The notes: generated by a model not told the origin, from the letters alone. A DNA stretch of 64,000 nt from Larkinella soli (GCF_003703975.1 NZ_QTJY01000013.1:124001-188000), one strand, 5' to 3'. Shown: positions 20,056-29,636, counted from the first letter of the stretch. Translations and numbers: made by a program.

Positions 20056-20169
20056 GAGTTAAAGAATGTGAGGGTTTGGGAGTTGAGGAGTTATCGCGTT
20101 GCAGAACCAGACTTCTCAACCCCTGCCCCCTCAACTCCTTACCTCTTATACCCCTTCGCTCTTTAACTC
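20056..20169. repeat. Large imperfect inverted repeat, purine-rich arms, between mreB and mreC
   Basis: GAGTTAAAG at 20056-20064 is the exact complement of 20161-20169, and GGAGTTGAGG at 20079-20088 is the exact complement of 20129-20138, so the spacer can fold into a long hairpin with an asymmetric internal loop. The left arm is a purine-rich string of AGTTGAGG-like units and the right arm is its pyrimidine complement. No T-run follows. It may be a dispersed palindromic element or may tune mreC expression. Confidence 0.6.
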
Positions 20170-20187
20170 GTAAGCACGGCTCTCCGC

Positions 20188-21027
20188 ATGTTTGAGTTAT
20201 TCCAGTTTATCGCACGCAGCCGGAACTTCATCCTGTTCGTTCTGCTGGAGGTGCTGAGCTTTTATTTTATCATCAATAACAGCAATTACTGGAGCGTACG
20301 GTTCTTCAATACGTCGAACTATTACGCGGCCCGGCTGCTGTCGTGGTCGAATGCCGCCCGCGAATACGCCCGGCTCCGGCAGGTCAACGCGGATCTGGCG
20401 CAGGAAAACCAGCGTCTGAATACGATCGTGACGCAGCTGCAGCAACTCAAACCGCAGGGTCCGACCAGTTATAAAACGGATTCGATTTTTGCCACCCGGT
20501 TTAAGTTCATGGTGGCACGGGTGATCAACAACACCACCCAGTATGCCAATAACTACCTGACCCTCGACAAAGGGACGGCCGACGGCATCCGGCCCGGCAT
20601 GGGCGTTATTTCGCCGACCGGCGTCGTCGGGAAGGTGAAAACCTGCTCGGAGCATTTTTCGGTCGTGACGTCCATCCTGCATTCGGAATTCATGGTGTCG
20701 TCGCGGCTGATGAAAGGGGGCGAAATCGGTCCCGCCAAGTGGGACGGCGTTCACCCCGATCAGATGAAAATGCTTTACATCTCGCGGAATACGAAGATGT
20801 ACCGGAGGGATTCGGTCGTGACGTCCGAATACAACTCCATTTTCCCGCCGGGGATCATGGTCGGCCGGGTGCTGCGGGTCCGCATGGCGCCGGACCAGAC
20901 CTTCCATGATATTACGCTCGATCTGGCCACGGATTTCAACACGCTGTCCTTCGTGTATATCGTCGAGAACAAGCTCCAGACCGAGCAGGAACTATTGGAA
21001 AAGACCACCGAACCGGAAAGAAAGTAA
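20188..21027 (+). CDS. mreC: Rod shape-determining protein MreC
   Basis: Periplasmic scaffold of the elongasome (279 aa). One transmembrane helix (about residues 13-30, FILFVLLEVLSFYFIINN) is followed by a coiled coil (about 55-90, ARLRQVNADLAQENQRLNTIV). The two-lobed beta domain then starts at ARVINNTTQYANNYLTLDKG and includes the typical GVISPTGVVGKV loop. It lies between mreB and mreD as in most rod-shaped bacteria. The start is the Met just before the hydrophobic segment. Confidence 0.93.
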   Translation: MFELFQFIARSRNFILFVLLEVLSFYFIINNSNYWSVRFFNTSNYYAARLLSWSNAAREYARLRQVNADLAQENQRLNTIVTQLQQLKPQGPTSYKTDSIFATRFKFMVARVINNTTQYANNYLTLDKGTADGIRPGMGVISPTGVVGKVKTCSEHFSVVTSILHSEFMVSSRLMKGGEIGPAKWDGVHPDQMKMLYISRNTKMYRRDSVVTSEYNSIFPPGIMVGRVLRVRMAPDQTFHDITLDLATDFNTLSFVYIVENKLQTEQELLEKTTEPERK

Positions 21028-21070
21028 TGCCCGGCGCCGTCCGGCTTATTCGCTTTCCGCCTGAGATAAA

Positions 21071-21577
21071 ATGACGCTTCGCGAAATACTGAACATCATC
21101 TTTCTGTTCGTGCTGTATCTGGCACTGCAGGTCCTGATTGTCCGCAATCTGGTGCTGTTCGACGTAGCGTTCTGTTTCATTTATATCGGTTCCATCTTGC
21201 TGCTGCCCTACGAACTGAGCCTGACCTTCACGCTGCTGATCGCCTTCAGTGTCGGGATCGTCGTGGACATGTTCTACAATACCCTGGGAATGCACGCGGC
21301 CGCCACCGTACTGATGGCCTACATTCGGCCCGTCGTGGTGCGGCTCCAGGCCGCCCAGCGAGGCTTCGAGAGCCGGATCATCTTCTCGATTCATGAGATG
21401 GGAACCCGGAATTTTCTCTACTATGTCTTCCTGCTGGCCCTGATCCACCACTTCGCCCTCTTTTTTATCGAAGCCAACAACATTCTGCTGCTGCTGCCGA
21501 CGTTGGCTAAAATCGGGGCCAGCACCGTCTTTACGACTGTGGCAATTATGCTCGTACAGTACTTTACCCGCAACTGA
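21071..21577 (+). CDS. mreD: Rod shape-determining protein MreD
   Basis: Small polytopic membrane protein (168 aa) with about five hydrophobic helices and few charged residues. Sequence conservation of MreD is low, so the call rests on length, hydropathy (for example ILLLPYELSLTFTLLIAFSVGIVVDMFYNTLGMHAAA, with the conserved small-residue segment) and position 43 bases after mreC. It acts with MreC and RodA/PBP2 in the inner membrane. Confidence 0.88.
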   Translation: MTLREILNIIFLFVLYLALQVLIVRNLVLFDVAFCFIYIGSILLLPYELSLTFTLLIAFSVGIVVDMFYNTLGMHAAATVLMAYIRPVVVRLQAAQRGFESRIIFSIHEMGTRNFLYYVFLLALIHHFALFFIEANNILLLLPTLAKIGASTVFTTVAIMLVQYFTRN

Positions 21578-21707
21578 TTCTCCCTCCCCCTATTCCTGAA
21601 TCCCCGGCCGCGTGGGCCGATGCGCTTGCCGCAATCCTGCTTAGCCACGATAAATTCCTATATTACGGGCGTTTTTAGAGGAAATCACCCAACCCTTATC
21701 CCTTTCT

Positions 21708-23216
21708 ATGCCCCCTTATATAGCCGCCATCGATCAGGGCACGACCAGCACGCGCTGCATTGTCTTCGATCGGCAGGGAACCATCATTTCCGTCGGACAG
21801 AAAGAACACGCGCAGATTTATCCGCAACCCGGCTGGGTGGAACACGACCCGGAAGAAATCTGGCGCAACACGCTGGAGGTCATTGCCCTGGCCCGCATCA
21901 ACGGCAAGCTTCAGGGCAGCGATATTGCCGCCGTCGGCATCACCAACCAACGCGAAACCACCGTCGTCTGGAACCGGAAAACCGGCAAGCCTTATTACAA
22001 CGCTCTTGTCTGGCAGGACACCCGGACCGGGGATCTGGTTTCCCGGTTTGCCCGGAACGGCGGCCAGGATCGATTCCGGGCGGCCACGGGCCTGCCGCTG
22101 GCTACCTATTTCAGCAGCCTGAAAATCAAATGGATCCTGGACAATGTGCCGGGCGTCCGGGAGGACGCCGAACGTGGGCAGGCGCTGTTCGGAACGATGG
22201 ACACGTATCTGATCTGGCAGCTGACCGGCGGGCACTACAACGGCCTGCACATCACCGACGTTACCAACGCCAGCCGTACCCAGCTGATGAACCTTCAGAC
22301 CCTCGACTGGGACCCCGAACTGCTCGAAGCCTTCGACATTCCGCACGCCATGCTGCCCCAGATCCGCTCCAGCAGCGAGGTCTACGGGACGGTCACTTCC
22401 GAGGTGCTGCCGGGTATTCCCATCGCCGGAATTCTGGGCGACCAGCAGGCCGCCCTCGTCGGACAGACCTGCTTCGAACCGGGCCAGGCCAAGAACACCT
22501 ACGGCACCGGCTGCTTTCTGCTGATGAATACCGGCACCGAACTCCGCCCGTCGAACTATGGGCTGCTGACGACGGTGGCCTATCGCTTCGGAAAAGAACC
22601 GGCGCATTACGCGCTGGAGGGCAGCGTAGCCATCACCGGCGCCCTCGTGCAGTGGCTCCGCGACAACCTCGGGCTGATCTCCAGCAGTGCGGAGGTCGAT
22701 ACGCTGGCCCGAACCGTTCCCGACAACGGCGGGGCCTACTTCGTGCCGGCCTTCTCGGGCCTGTATGCTCCCTACTGGAAAGCCGACGCGCGCGGGGTCA
22801 TTGCGGGCCTGACCCGCTTCGTCAATAAGGGCCACCTGGCCCGGGCCGTGCTGGAAGCCACCGCCTACCAGACCCTCGACGTGGTCAGGGCCATGGAGCA
22901 GGATGCCGAAATGCAGCTCAGCTCCCTGCGCGTCGACGGCGGTATGACGGTCAATGAACTGTTGATGCAGTTTCAGGCCGATATGCTAGGCGTTCCGGTC
23001 ATTCGGCCCAAAATTACGGAAACCACCGCCCTCGGAGCCGCCTACGCGGCCGGTCTGGCCGTCGGGTCCTGGAGCAGTTTCGACGATCTGCGCCGGAACT
23101 GGGGCATCGACCGGACGTTCGAACCGGCCATGAACGAAGACGTGCAAAACCGCCTGTACCAGGGCTGGCAGAAAGCCGTCGAGCGGTCATTCTCCTGGGA
23201 ATCCCAGCCTGTCTGA
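21708..23216 (+). CDS. glpK: Glycerol kinase
   Basis: Phosphorylates glycerol to glycerol-3-phosphate (502 aa, normal length). The FGGY-kinase features are [16 protein letters not shown] at the N-terminus, WQDTRT in the substrate loop, [10 protein letters not shown] and [14 protein letters not shown] in the phosphate/ADP region, and the C-terminal [13 protein letters not shown]. The start is the Met preceding the conserved DQGTT motif; no Shine-Dalgarno is present. A MIP-family channel that could admit glycerol is encoded at 45.2-45.9 kb, but not in the same operon. Confidence 0.97.
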   Translation: MPPYIAAIDQGTTSTRCIVFDRQGTIISVGQKEHAQIYPQPGWVEHDPEEIWRNTLEVIALARINGKLQGSDIAAVGITNQRETTVVWNRKTGKPYYNALVWQDTRTGDLVSRFARNGGQDRFRAATGLPLATYFSSLKIKWILDNVPGVREDAERGQALFGTMDTYLIWQLTGGHYNGLHITDVTNASRTQLMNLQTLDWDPELLEAFDIPHAMLPQIRSSSEVYGTVTSEVLPGIPIAGILGDQQAALVGQTCFEPGQAKNTYGTGCFLLMNTGTELRPSNYGLLTTVAYRFGKEPAHYALEGSVAITGALVQWLRDNLGLISSSAEVDTLARTVPDNGGAYFVPAFSGLYAPYWKADARGVIAGLTRFVNKGHLARAVLEATAYQTLDVVRAMEQDAEMQLSSLRVDGGMTVNELLMQFQADMLGVPVIRPKITETTALGAAYAAGLAVGSWSSFDDLRRNWGIDRTFEPAMNEDVQNRLYQGWQKAVERSFSWESQPV

Positions 23217-23226
23217 GGCTACTTCA

Positions 23227-23288
23227 CTGCTTCTCAAAGCGGAGGGAGGGATTCCGTCCGAATTAATTCATCCGCTTTGAGAAGGCAG
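23227..23288. repeat. Long hairpin between glpK and the exonuclease gene
   Basis: A 13-bp perfect inverted repeat (23231-23243 / 23271-23283) is extended by 4 bp past a one-base bulge (23227-23230 / 23285-23288), with a 27-base spacer. It starts just after the glpK stop and lacks a following T-run, so it may stabilise the 3' end or be a protein-binding palindrome rather than an intrinsic terminator. Confidence 0.6.
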
Positions 23289-23303
23289 TATACGGAGACT
23301 GCT

Positions 23304-23311
23304 TATTTTTG
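23304..23311 (+). promoter_or_regulatory. -7 promoter element of the exonuclease gene
   Basis: TATTTTTG is a perfect TAnnTTTG match. TTTG at 23276-23279 is the nearest -33 candidate but is 24 bases away, slightly long. The box overlaps the possible GTG start at 23311, which argues for a downstream start (23329 or 23341). Confidence 0.5.
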
Positions 23312-23340
23312 TGGCCATATCGAACTGTATGGCCACCGTT

Positions 23341-24150
23341 ATGACGCATTCTCTTATCCTGAAGAAACCACTGGCATTCTTTGACCTGGAAACCACCGGC
23401 ATCGAGCCGATGAAAGACCGGGTCGTCGAAATCAGCATCGCCAAAGCGCTTCCGAATGGAGAGGTGCAGATCAAAACCCAGCGCGTCAACCCGACGATCC
23501 CGATTCCGGTTGAAACGAGCCTGATCCACGGCATCTACGACGAGGACATCCGCGACCAGCCGACGTTCAAAACCATCGCCCGCTCGCTGGCCCAGTTTCT
23601 GGACGGCTGCGACCTGGCCGGCTACAACTGCAACCGGTTCGACATTCCCCTGCTGGTGGAGGAGTTTCTACGGGCCAACATCGACTTCGACCTCAAAAAC
23701 CGCCGTCTGATCGACGTGCAGCGGCTTTTCCACCTGATGGAGCCGCGGACGCTGAAAGCCGCCTACAAGTTTTACTGCGGCAAGGAACTGGTCAATGCCC
23801 ACAGCGCCGAAGCCGACACGCTGGCGACCTTCGAAGTGCTGGAATCCATGCTGGTCCGGTACGACGGTGTGGTGGCTATGGATGAACGCGGCAACGAGGT
23901 AGCCATCGGCAACGACATCGAGATTCTGAACAAGCTGATGCAGAACAACAACGTCGACCTGCGCGGGCACATGGTTTACAATAAGGAAGGCAAGGAGGTA
24001 ATCAACTTCGGCAAGCACAAGGGCGTGCTGGTCGTGGATGTGCTTCAGAAAGAGCCGTCCTTCTACGACTGGGTTCTGAAAAGCGAATTTCCACTCGACA
24101 CCAAGCGGAAGCTGACTGAAATAAAATTAAGGATGTTCAACCGGCGCTGA
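23341..24150 (+). CDS. DnaQ-fold 3'-5' exonuclease with C-terminal ExoX-like domain
   Basis: DEDD-superfamily exonuclease of about 270 residues. Motif I is FFDLETTG, motif II NCNRFDIPLL, and motif III HSAEADT, whose His indicates the DEDDh subclass like the Pol III epsilon subunit. After the nuclease domain (about 175 residues) comes a tail ending in INFGKHKGVLVVDVLQ and SFYDWVLKSEFP. This tail matches the small C-terminal domain found in ExoX-type stand-alone exonucleases, so it may be a repair nuclease rather than replicative epsilon. The start at 23341 (MTHSLILKK) is chosen because the promoter box covers the upstream GTG. Confidence 0.88.
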   Translation: MTHSLILKKPLAFFDLETTGIEPMKDRVVEISIAKALPNGEVQIKTQRVNPTIPIPVETSLIHGIYDEDIRDQPTFKTIARSLAQFLDGCDLAGYNCNRFDIPLLVEEFLRANIDFDLKNRRLIDVQRLFHLMEPRTLKAAYKFYCGKELVNAHSAEADTLATFEVLESMLVRYDGVVAMDERGNEVAIGNDIEILNKLMQNNNVDLRGHMVYNKEGKEVINFGKHKGVLVVDVLQKEPSFYDWVLKSEFPLDTKRKLTEIKLRMFNRR

Positions 24151-24225
24151 GGCCGGTGGCGGTGCGGCCGGTCCCGAACCACCCGTACGCATGACAACCC
24201 CGGCATCCGACAAATTTCCAAACCG

Positions 24226-24256
24226 TTTGAGTAAGCGGGAATAATCCGTAACTTTG
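24226..24256 (+). promoter_or_regulatory. Promoter of nuoKLMN
   Basis: TTTG (24226-24229), exactly 19 bases, then TAACTTTG (24249-24256): a perfect match to both halves of the Bacteroidota housekeeping promoter (TTTG / TAnnTTTG). The inferred start near 24261 leaves a leader of about 64 bases before nuoK. Confidence 0.75.
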
Positions 24257-24324
24257 CCGGGTCATTTCCGGCCCGGATTAACAGAATCTGACCGTAACGC
24301 TTAGCACAAGAACAACGGAGTGGT

Positions 24325-24672
24325 ATGCAGCCAACCCAAGCACCCATTCAAATCCCGGAGGTCATTCAGCTGATTGACCTGAAATATTATCTCATCATCA
24401 GCACGGCGCTGTTCGTCATCGGCATCATCGGCGTTCTGACCCGGCGGAACGCGATCATCATCTTCATGTCGATTGAGCTGATGCTCAACTCCGTCAATCT
24501 GCTGCTGATCGCGTTCTCTTCGTACCGGTCCGATCCGACCGGTCAGGTCTTCGTCTTTTTCATCATGGCCGTAGCCGCAGCCGAGGTCGCCGTCGGGCTG
24601 GCCATCATCGTGATGATTTACCGGAATACCCGCTCCATCGATGTCGGGTTGCTGAATAAACTGAAATGGTAA
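24325..24672 (+). CDS. nuoK: NADH-quinone oxidoreductase subunit K
   Basis: Small membrane subunit (115 aa) of complex I with three transmembrane helices. The conserved glutamates of the proton path are present in FMSIELMLNSVNLL (helix 2) and AAAEVAVGLAIIV (helix 3). The N-terminus is about 15 residues longer than the E. coli protein. First gene of a nuoKLMN group; nuoJ and the hydrophilic-arm genes are not upstream, where an exonuclease gene lies instead. Confidence 0.95.
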   Translation: MQPTQAPIQIPEVIQLIDLKYYLIISTALFVIGIIGVLTRRNAIIIFMSIELMLNSVNLLLIAFSSYRSDPTGQVFVFFIMAVAAAEVAVGLAIIVMIYRNTRSIDVGLLNKLKW

Positions 24673-24763
24673 ACCTAAAACTAACTGGAAGAATGCGCGA
24701 TGAGTGGTGAGTTTCGGCATCCACGAAATACGAACTCTTAGCTCATCCCAAATGTAAAAACCT

Positions 24764-26680
24764 ATGCAGACGGATTTGTTGGCAATACTGATTCCGCTGT
24801 TACCTCTTATCGGATTCATTATCAACGGAATGGGGTTCCGCCACGTGCCGAAAGGACTCGTCGGGATACTCGGAACGCTCGGACCGCTGGTTTCTTTCGC
24901 CTGTTCCTTACTTCTTTTTACCGGTTTCGGGGGCCAGACCATCAAGGTTCCGCTGTTCGACTGGATTACGGTCGGGCACCTCAACATCCCGTTCGCCTTT
25001 CAGATCGACCAGCTCTCACTGATCATGCTGCTGATCGTGACGGGCGTCGGGTCGCTGATCCATATCTATTCCATCGGCTACATGAAGCACGACGAGGGGT
25101 ACGGCAAGTTCATGGCTTTCCTGAACCTGTTCCTCTTTTTCATGCTGCTGCTGGTCATGGGCTCCAACTACGTGATCATGTTCATCGGCTGGGAGGGCGT
25201 CGGGCTCTGCTCCTACCTCCTGATCGGTTTCTGGAACAAAAACACCAGCTATAACAACGCGGCCCGCAAAGCCTTCGTCATGAACCGCATCGGCGACCTC
25301 GGCTTTCTGCTGGGTATTTTCATGATCATGGGCGCCTTCGGGTCGGTCGAGTATACGGAAGTGTTCGAGCAGGCCGCCGGCTTCCCGATCGGCGACGCCA
25401 CCGTGGTGGCCATCACGATGCTGCTGTTCGTGGGGGCCATGGGGAAATCGGCCCAGATTCCGCTGTACACCTGGCTGCCCGACGCCATGGCCGGCCCGAC
25501 GCCGGTTTCGGCCCTGATTCACGCGGCCACGATGGTGACAGCCGGAATTTATATGGTCGTTCGGTCGAACGTCCTGTATACGCTGTCGCCGGTTACGCTC
25601 GAAATCATCGGCGGCATCGCCATCGCGACGGCCCTGCTGGCGGCTTCGATCGGTCTGGTCCAGAACGACATCAAGAAAGTACTGGCCTACTCGACAGTGA
25701 GTCAGCTCGGCTATATGTTCCTCGGGCTGAGCGTCATGGGCTATACGGCGGGGATGTTCCACGTCATGACCCACGCCTTCTTCAAGGCCCTGCTGTTCCT
25801 CGGTGCCGGGAGCGTCATCCACGCCGTGGCCGACGAGCAGGACATCCGGAAAATGGGCGGTCTGCGCAAATACCTCCCGATCACCTACTGGACCTTTCTG
25901 ATTGCGACCATTGCCATTGCCGGGATTCCGCCGTTCGCCGGTTTCTTCTCGAAAGACGAAATTCTGATGCACGCTTACCAGCACAACAAACTGCTGTGGG
26001 TACTGGGCGTTATCGGCTCGGCCATGACCTCGTTCTACATGTTCCGGTTGCTGTTCCTGACGTTCTTCGGCCGGTTCCGGGGCAGCGAACACACCCGCGA
26101 ACACCTGCACGAATCGCCGGCCACGATGACCGTGCCGCTGGTAGTGCTGGCCGTCCTGTCGATCATCGGCGGTTTCTTCAACGTTCCGGAGGCCCTGGGC
26201 GGTGAAGCCCGGCTGGCCGAGTTCCTGAATCCGATCTTCAATTTGTCCCGCCGGGTGCGTCCGAGCGCCTTCGGCGAAACCCTGCTGACCCATAGTGAAG
26301 AATATATGCTGATGGGCATTTCGACGGCCGTTGCCATCGTGTCGGCCATTGCCGCCTACGTCATGTACGTTCAGCGCGTCAGCCTGCCCGAAGCCGATAC
26401 CGTCGAGCGGCCGGTGGTCCAGAAAGTCCTCTACAACAAATACTACGTCGACGAGCTGTACGAAACCATCATCGTGAAACCCGTGCGCGGGCTGGGCGAT
26501 ACGTTCTACAGTTTCGGCGAATTCATCATCGACGGGATCGTAACCGGTACCGGCTGGCTGGTGCAACAGGCGTCGGGTCAGCTGCGCAGACTGCAAACCG
26601 GGTCGATCGGATTCTATGTCTTCGCGATGGTGGTCAGTATTGCCGCCATCCTGTGTCTGCGGTTCTTTGTTCGATTCTGA
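24764..26680 (+). CDS. nuoL: NADH-quinone oxidoreductase subunit L
   Basis: Largest antiporter-like subunit of complex I (638 aa), in the inner membrane. Diagnostic segments are GWEGVGLCSYLLIGFW (about residues 143-158) and PDAMAGPTPVSALIHAATMVTAGIY (the core motif of TM7-8, with the key Lys just before in MGKSAQIPLYTWL). The long C-terminal lateral helix typical of NuoL is represented by the last 150 residues. It follows nuoK after 91 bases and precedes nuoM by 13 bases. Confidence 0.96.
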   Translation: MQTDLLAILIPLLPLIGFIINGMGFRHVPKGLVGILGTLGPLVSFACSLLLFTGFGGQTIKVPLFDWITVGHLNIPFAFQIDQLSLIMLLIVTGVGSLIHIYSIGYMKHDEGYGKFMAFLNLFLFFMLLLVMGSNYVIMFIGWEGVGLCSYLLIGFWNKNTSYNNAARKAFVMNRIGDLGFLLGIFMIMGAFGSVEYTEVFEQAAGFPIGDATVVAITMLLFVGAMGKSAQIPLYTWLPDAMAGPTPVSALIHAATMVTAGIYMVVRSNVLYTLSPVTLEIIGGIAIATALLAASIGLVQNDIKKVLAYSTVSQLGYMFLGLSVMGYTAGMFHVMTHAFFKALLFLGAGSVIHAVADEQDIRKMGGLRKYLPITYWTFLIATIAIAGIPPFAGFFSKDEILMHAYQHNKLLWVLGVIGSAMTSFYMFRLLFLTFFGRFRGSEHTREHLHESPATMTVPLVVLAVLSIIGGFFNVPEALGGEARLAEFLNPIFNLSRRVRPSAFGETLLTHSEEYMLMGISTAVAIVSAIAAYVMYVQRVSLPEADTVERPVVQKVLYNKYYVDELYETIIVKPVRGLGDTFYSFGEFIIDGIVTGTGWLVQQASGQLRRLQTGSIGFYVFAMVVSIAAILCLRFFVRF

Positions 26681-26693
26681 TAAACACGGATAG

Positions 26694-28148
26694 ATGCTTA
26701 CACTTATCATTCTGCTTTTCCCGGTTCTGGCGGCACTGCTGGTGCTGGCCGTTCGGGGGCAACAGGCCAAACAGATTGCTTTCATTGCCGCCCTGATCGA
26801 ACTCGGTCTGGCCGGTTATGCCTTCTTCAGCTTCGTTCCGGACGCCAATTCGCAATTCGGCTTCGACTATCCGTGGCTGGCGCAGGGAACGATCCGCTTT
26901 ACGGCCGGTATCGACGGCGTCAGCCTGCTGCTGGTGGTCCTGACGGCGCTGCTGACTCCCCTGATCATCCTGTCGGCCTTCCGGCATACCTACGACCGGC
27001 CGTCGGTCTTCTATGCCCTGATTCTTTTCATGGAAGCCGCCCTGCTGGGTGTTTTCACCGCCCGCGACGCCTTCCTGTTCTATCTGTATTTCGAAGCCGC
27101 CCTGCTTCCGGTGTATTTCCTGGCCGCGCTCTGGGGCGGAGAAAACCGGATTCCGGTCACGTTCAAGTTTTTCGTGTATACGATCTTCGGGAGCCTTTTC
27201 ATGCTGGTGGCGCTCGTCTATCTGTATTTCAAAACCGGCACGCCCGCCGGCCTGCATTCGTCGGCCATCACCGCGCTGTACAACCTGAACCTCAGCCCCA
27301 CCGAACAGAGCTGGATCTTCTGGGCGTTTTTCATCGCTTTCGCCATCAAGATGCCGGTGTTCCCGTTCCATACGTGGCAGCCCGATACCTACGTCGAATC
27401 GCCGACGCCGGCCACGATGCTGCTGGCCGGCATCATGCTGAAGATGGGGGTCTACGGCGTCATCCGTCTGATGCTGCCGATCGTTCCGGAAGGTGTTCAG
27501 ACCTGGGGCATGACGGCGCTGGTGCTGTCCGTCATCGGCATCGTCTACGGGGCCATTATCGCCATCCGCCAGCGCGACATGAAGCGGCTGATCGCCTATT
27601 CGTCCTTCTCGCACGTCGGTCTGATGGCCGCCGGGGTGTTCACGCTGAGCCTCAACGGGGTGCAGGGGGCGCTGGTGCAGATGCTCGCCCACGGCATCAA
27701 CGTGGTCGGGATGTTCTTCGTGGCCGACATCATCGCTTCCCGGACCAGCACCCGGCTGATCGACCAGATGGGCGGGATTACCCGCTACACCCCGAAGCTG
27801 ACCGTTTATTTCATGATTTTGCTGCTCGGCAGCGTCGCCCTGCCGCTGACCAACGGCTTCGTCGGGGAGTTTCTGCTGCTGTCGGGCGTTTTCGAGTACA
27901 ACAACATTCTGGGTGCCGTTGCCGGGCTGACCATCATCTTCGGAGCCGTTTATATGCTGCGGCTCTTCCAGAAGACGATGTTCGGCAAAACCACCCCCCT
28001 GACCGAAGGCTTCAATGACGTATCCGGAAGCGAGAGCTGGGTTTTCATTCCGCTGTGCATCATGGTGTTCTGGATCGGCATGGTGCCTAACTCATTTCTG
28101 AAACTGACCGAACCCGCTGTAGCCAATCTGCTGCAGTTTGTAAAATAA
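26694..28148 (+). CDS. nuoM: NADH-quinone oxidoreductase subunit M
   Basis: Antiporter-like proton-pumping subunit (484 aa). The conserved glutamate of TM5 is in YLYFEAALLPVYFL. The lysine helix and broken helix are KMPVFPFHTWQPDTYVESPTP, followed by ATMLLAGIMLKMGVYG, the signature of NuoM. A second lysine region is KRLIAYSSFSHVGLM. Fourteen or so hydrophobic helices are visible. It is tightly spaced between nuoL and nuoN. Confidence 0.96.
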   Translation: MLTLIILLFPVLAALLVLAVRGQQAKQIAFIAALIELGLAGYAFFSFVPDANSQFGFDYPWLAQGTIRFTAGIDGVSLLLVVLTALLTPLIILSAFRHTYDRPSVFYALILFMEAALLGVFTARDAFLFYLYFEAALLPVYFLAALWGGENRIPVTFKFFVYTIFGSLFMLVALVYLYFKTGTPAGLHSSAITALYNLNLSPTEQSWIFWAFFIAFAIKMPVFPFHTWQPDTYVESPTPATMLLAGIMLKMGVYGVIRLMLPIVPEGVQTWGMTALVLSVIGIVYGAIIAIRQRDMKRLIAYSSFSHVGLMAAGVFTLSLNGVQGALVQMLAHGINVVGMFFVADIIASRTSTRLIDQMGGITRYTPKLTVYFMILLLGSVALPLTNGFVGEFLLLSGVFEYNNILGAVAGLTIIFGAVYMLRLFQKTMFGKTTPLTEGFNDVSGSESWVFIPLCIMVFWIGMVPNSFLKLTEPAVANLLQFVK

Positions 28149-28176
28149 CGCTGACCTGAGCCTATACTGAACGAAT

Positions 28177-29568
28177 ATGCTTCCCATTATACTCCTGTCC
28201 GTCTTCGGAATCGTGCTGCTGTTTCTGGGTTTCCTGAAGACCCGGGCGGTTCTGCTGCCGGCCGCGTTGCTTTTTATTCTGATTGCGCTGGGAGCCGGTT
28301 TTCTGGAGTGGAATAAGTCGTATCTCTACTTCGGCGACATGCTGCTGATCAACAATCTGGCCATCCTCTTTTCGACCATCGTTCTGATCTCCGCCTTCAT
28401 GGTGGTGGCTCTCTCCGGCGATTTTCTGGAAGATGAAATGGCCCAGCCCGCCGAATATTACGCCATTCTGCTTTTCTCCATCGTCGGCGCCATGATGATG
28501 ATCGGGTACGAAAACCTGATCATGCTGTTCGTCGGCGTCGAGATTCTTTCCGTTTCGATGTATATCCTGACGGGCAGTGACAAGCGGAACCTCCGCTCAA
28601 ACGAAGCCGCGCTCAAATACTTTCTGATGGGTTCGTTCGCCACCGGCTTCATGCTGTTCGGGATGGCGCTGCTCTACGGAGCCGTCGGCTCGTTTACCCT
28701 GACGGACATCAAAAGCTATATTCTGCTGTCGCACGGTCGGCCGTCCCTCCTGCTCTACATGGGCGAGCTGCTGGTGCTGATCGGGATGCTGTTCAAGGTT
28801 TCGGCGGCTCCTTTCCACTTCTGGACGCCCGACGTCTACGAAGGCGCCCCGACCCTGTTTACGGCTTTCATGTCGACCGTCGTCAAAACCGCCGGTTTTG
28901 CGGCCCTGCTTCAGCTGCTGTCCGTTTCGTTCAGCGCCATCTACGGCTTCTGGTGGGTCATTCTGGCGGCCATTACCGCCCTGACGCTCCTGGCCGGCAA
29001 CCTGACGGCCGTCTATCAGAACAGTTTTAAACGCATGATGGCCTATTCGAGTATATCCCATGCCGGCTACCTGCTGATCGGTCTGGCGGCTTTGGGCCAG
29101 CAGTCCCGTTCCGCCCTTGTGTTCTACTCGCTGGCCTATTCACTGGCCACGATCTCCGCCTTCGGTATCCTGCTGCTGGTGGCGAAACAACACACGACCG
29201 ACGGCCGCCCCGACGAGAGCTACAGCGCCTTCAACGGCCTGTCGCGGAACAATCCGCTGCTGGCCTTCGTCCTGGCGGTTTCGATGCTGTCGCTGGCCGG
29301 TATTCCGCTGACGGCCGGTTTCTGGGGCAAGTTCATGCTGTTTTCGGCCGCCGTGGACCGGGGCATGGTCTGGATTCTGATCCTGGCGGTGCTGATGTCG
29401 GCCGTCGGTATTTATTATTATTTCAGAGTCGTCATCGCGATGTATTTCCGGGAGGGCCAGGCCGGCCGGATCCGGGTAGCGCCTTTCTACCAGTTCATCC
29501 TGATTGCCGCTACGGCCCTGACCATTATTCTGGGCATCGTACCCGGTCTTTTTCAGAATATTATGTAA
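28177..29568 (+). CDS. nuoN: NADH-quinone oxidoreductase subunit N
   Basis: Third antiporter-like membrane subunit of complex I (463 aa), bordering NuoK. Motifs are the glutamate helix MLFVGVEILSVSMYIL, the lysine/broken-helix region FKVSAAPFHFWTPDVYEGAPT, and FKRMMAYSSISHAGYLLIG. It ends the nuoKLMN group; no clear hairpin terminator follows, and a new promoter element for the GtrA-like gene appears about 60 bases later. Confidence 0.96.
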   Translation: MLPIILLSVFGIVLLFLGFLKTRAVLLPAALLFILIALGAGFLEWNKSYLYFGDMLLINNLAILFSTIVLISAFMVVALSGDFLEDEMAQPAEYYAILLFSIVGAMMMIGYENLIMLFVGVEILSVSMYILTGSDKRNLRSNEAALKYFLMGSFATGFMLFGMALLYGAVGSFTLTDIKSYILLSHGRPSLLLYMGELLVLIGMLFKVSAAPFHFWTPDVYEGAPTLFTAFMSTVVKTAGFAALLQLLSVSFSAIYGFWWVILAAITALTLLAGNLTAVYQNSFKRMMAYSSISHAGYLLIGLAALGQQSRSALVFYSLAYSLATISAFGILLLVAKQHTTDGRPDESYSAFNGLSRNNPLLAFVLAVSMLSLAGIPLTAGFWGKFMLFSAAVDRGMVWILILAVLMSAVGIYYYFRVVIAMYFREGQAGRIRVAPFYQFILIAATALTIILGIVPGLFQNIM

Positions 29569-29628
29569 CTGGTTGGAACCGTTGGCTCATAAACATCTGC
29601 GAAATAAGGTGCAGAGAAAACAGTTCTT

Positions 29629-29636
29629 TACTTTTG
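29629..29636 (+). promoter_or_regulatory. -7 promoter element of the GtrA-like gene
   Basis: TACTTTTG is a perfect TAnnTTTG match 28 bases before the GTG start; no -33 TTG is at standard distance. Confidence 0.45.

Noticed and set aside
25016-26785. 589-codon minus-strand frame opposite nuoL
   Set aside because: His/Asp/Gln/Arg-rich translation mirrors hydrophobic codons of nuoL; a shadow frame.
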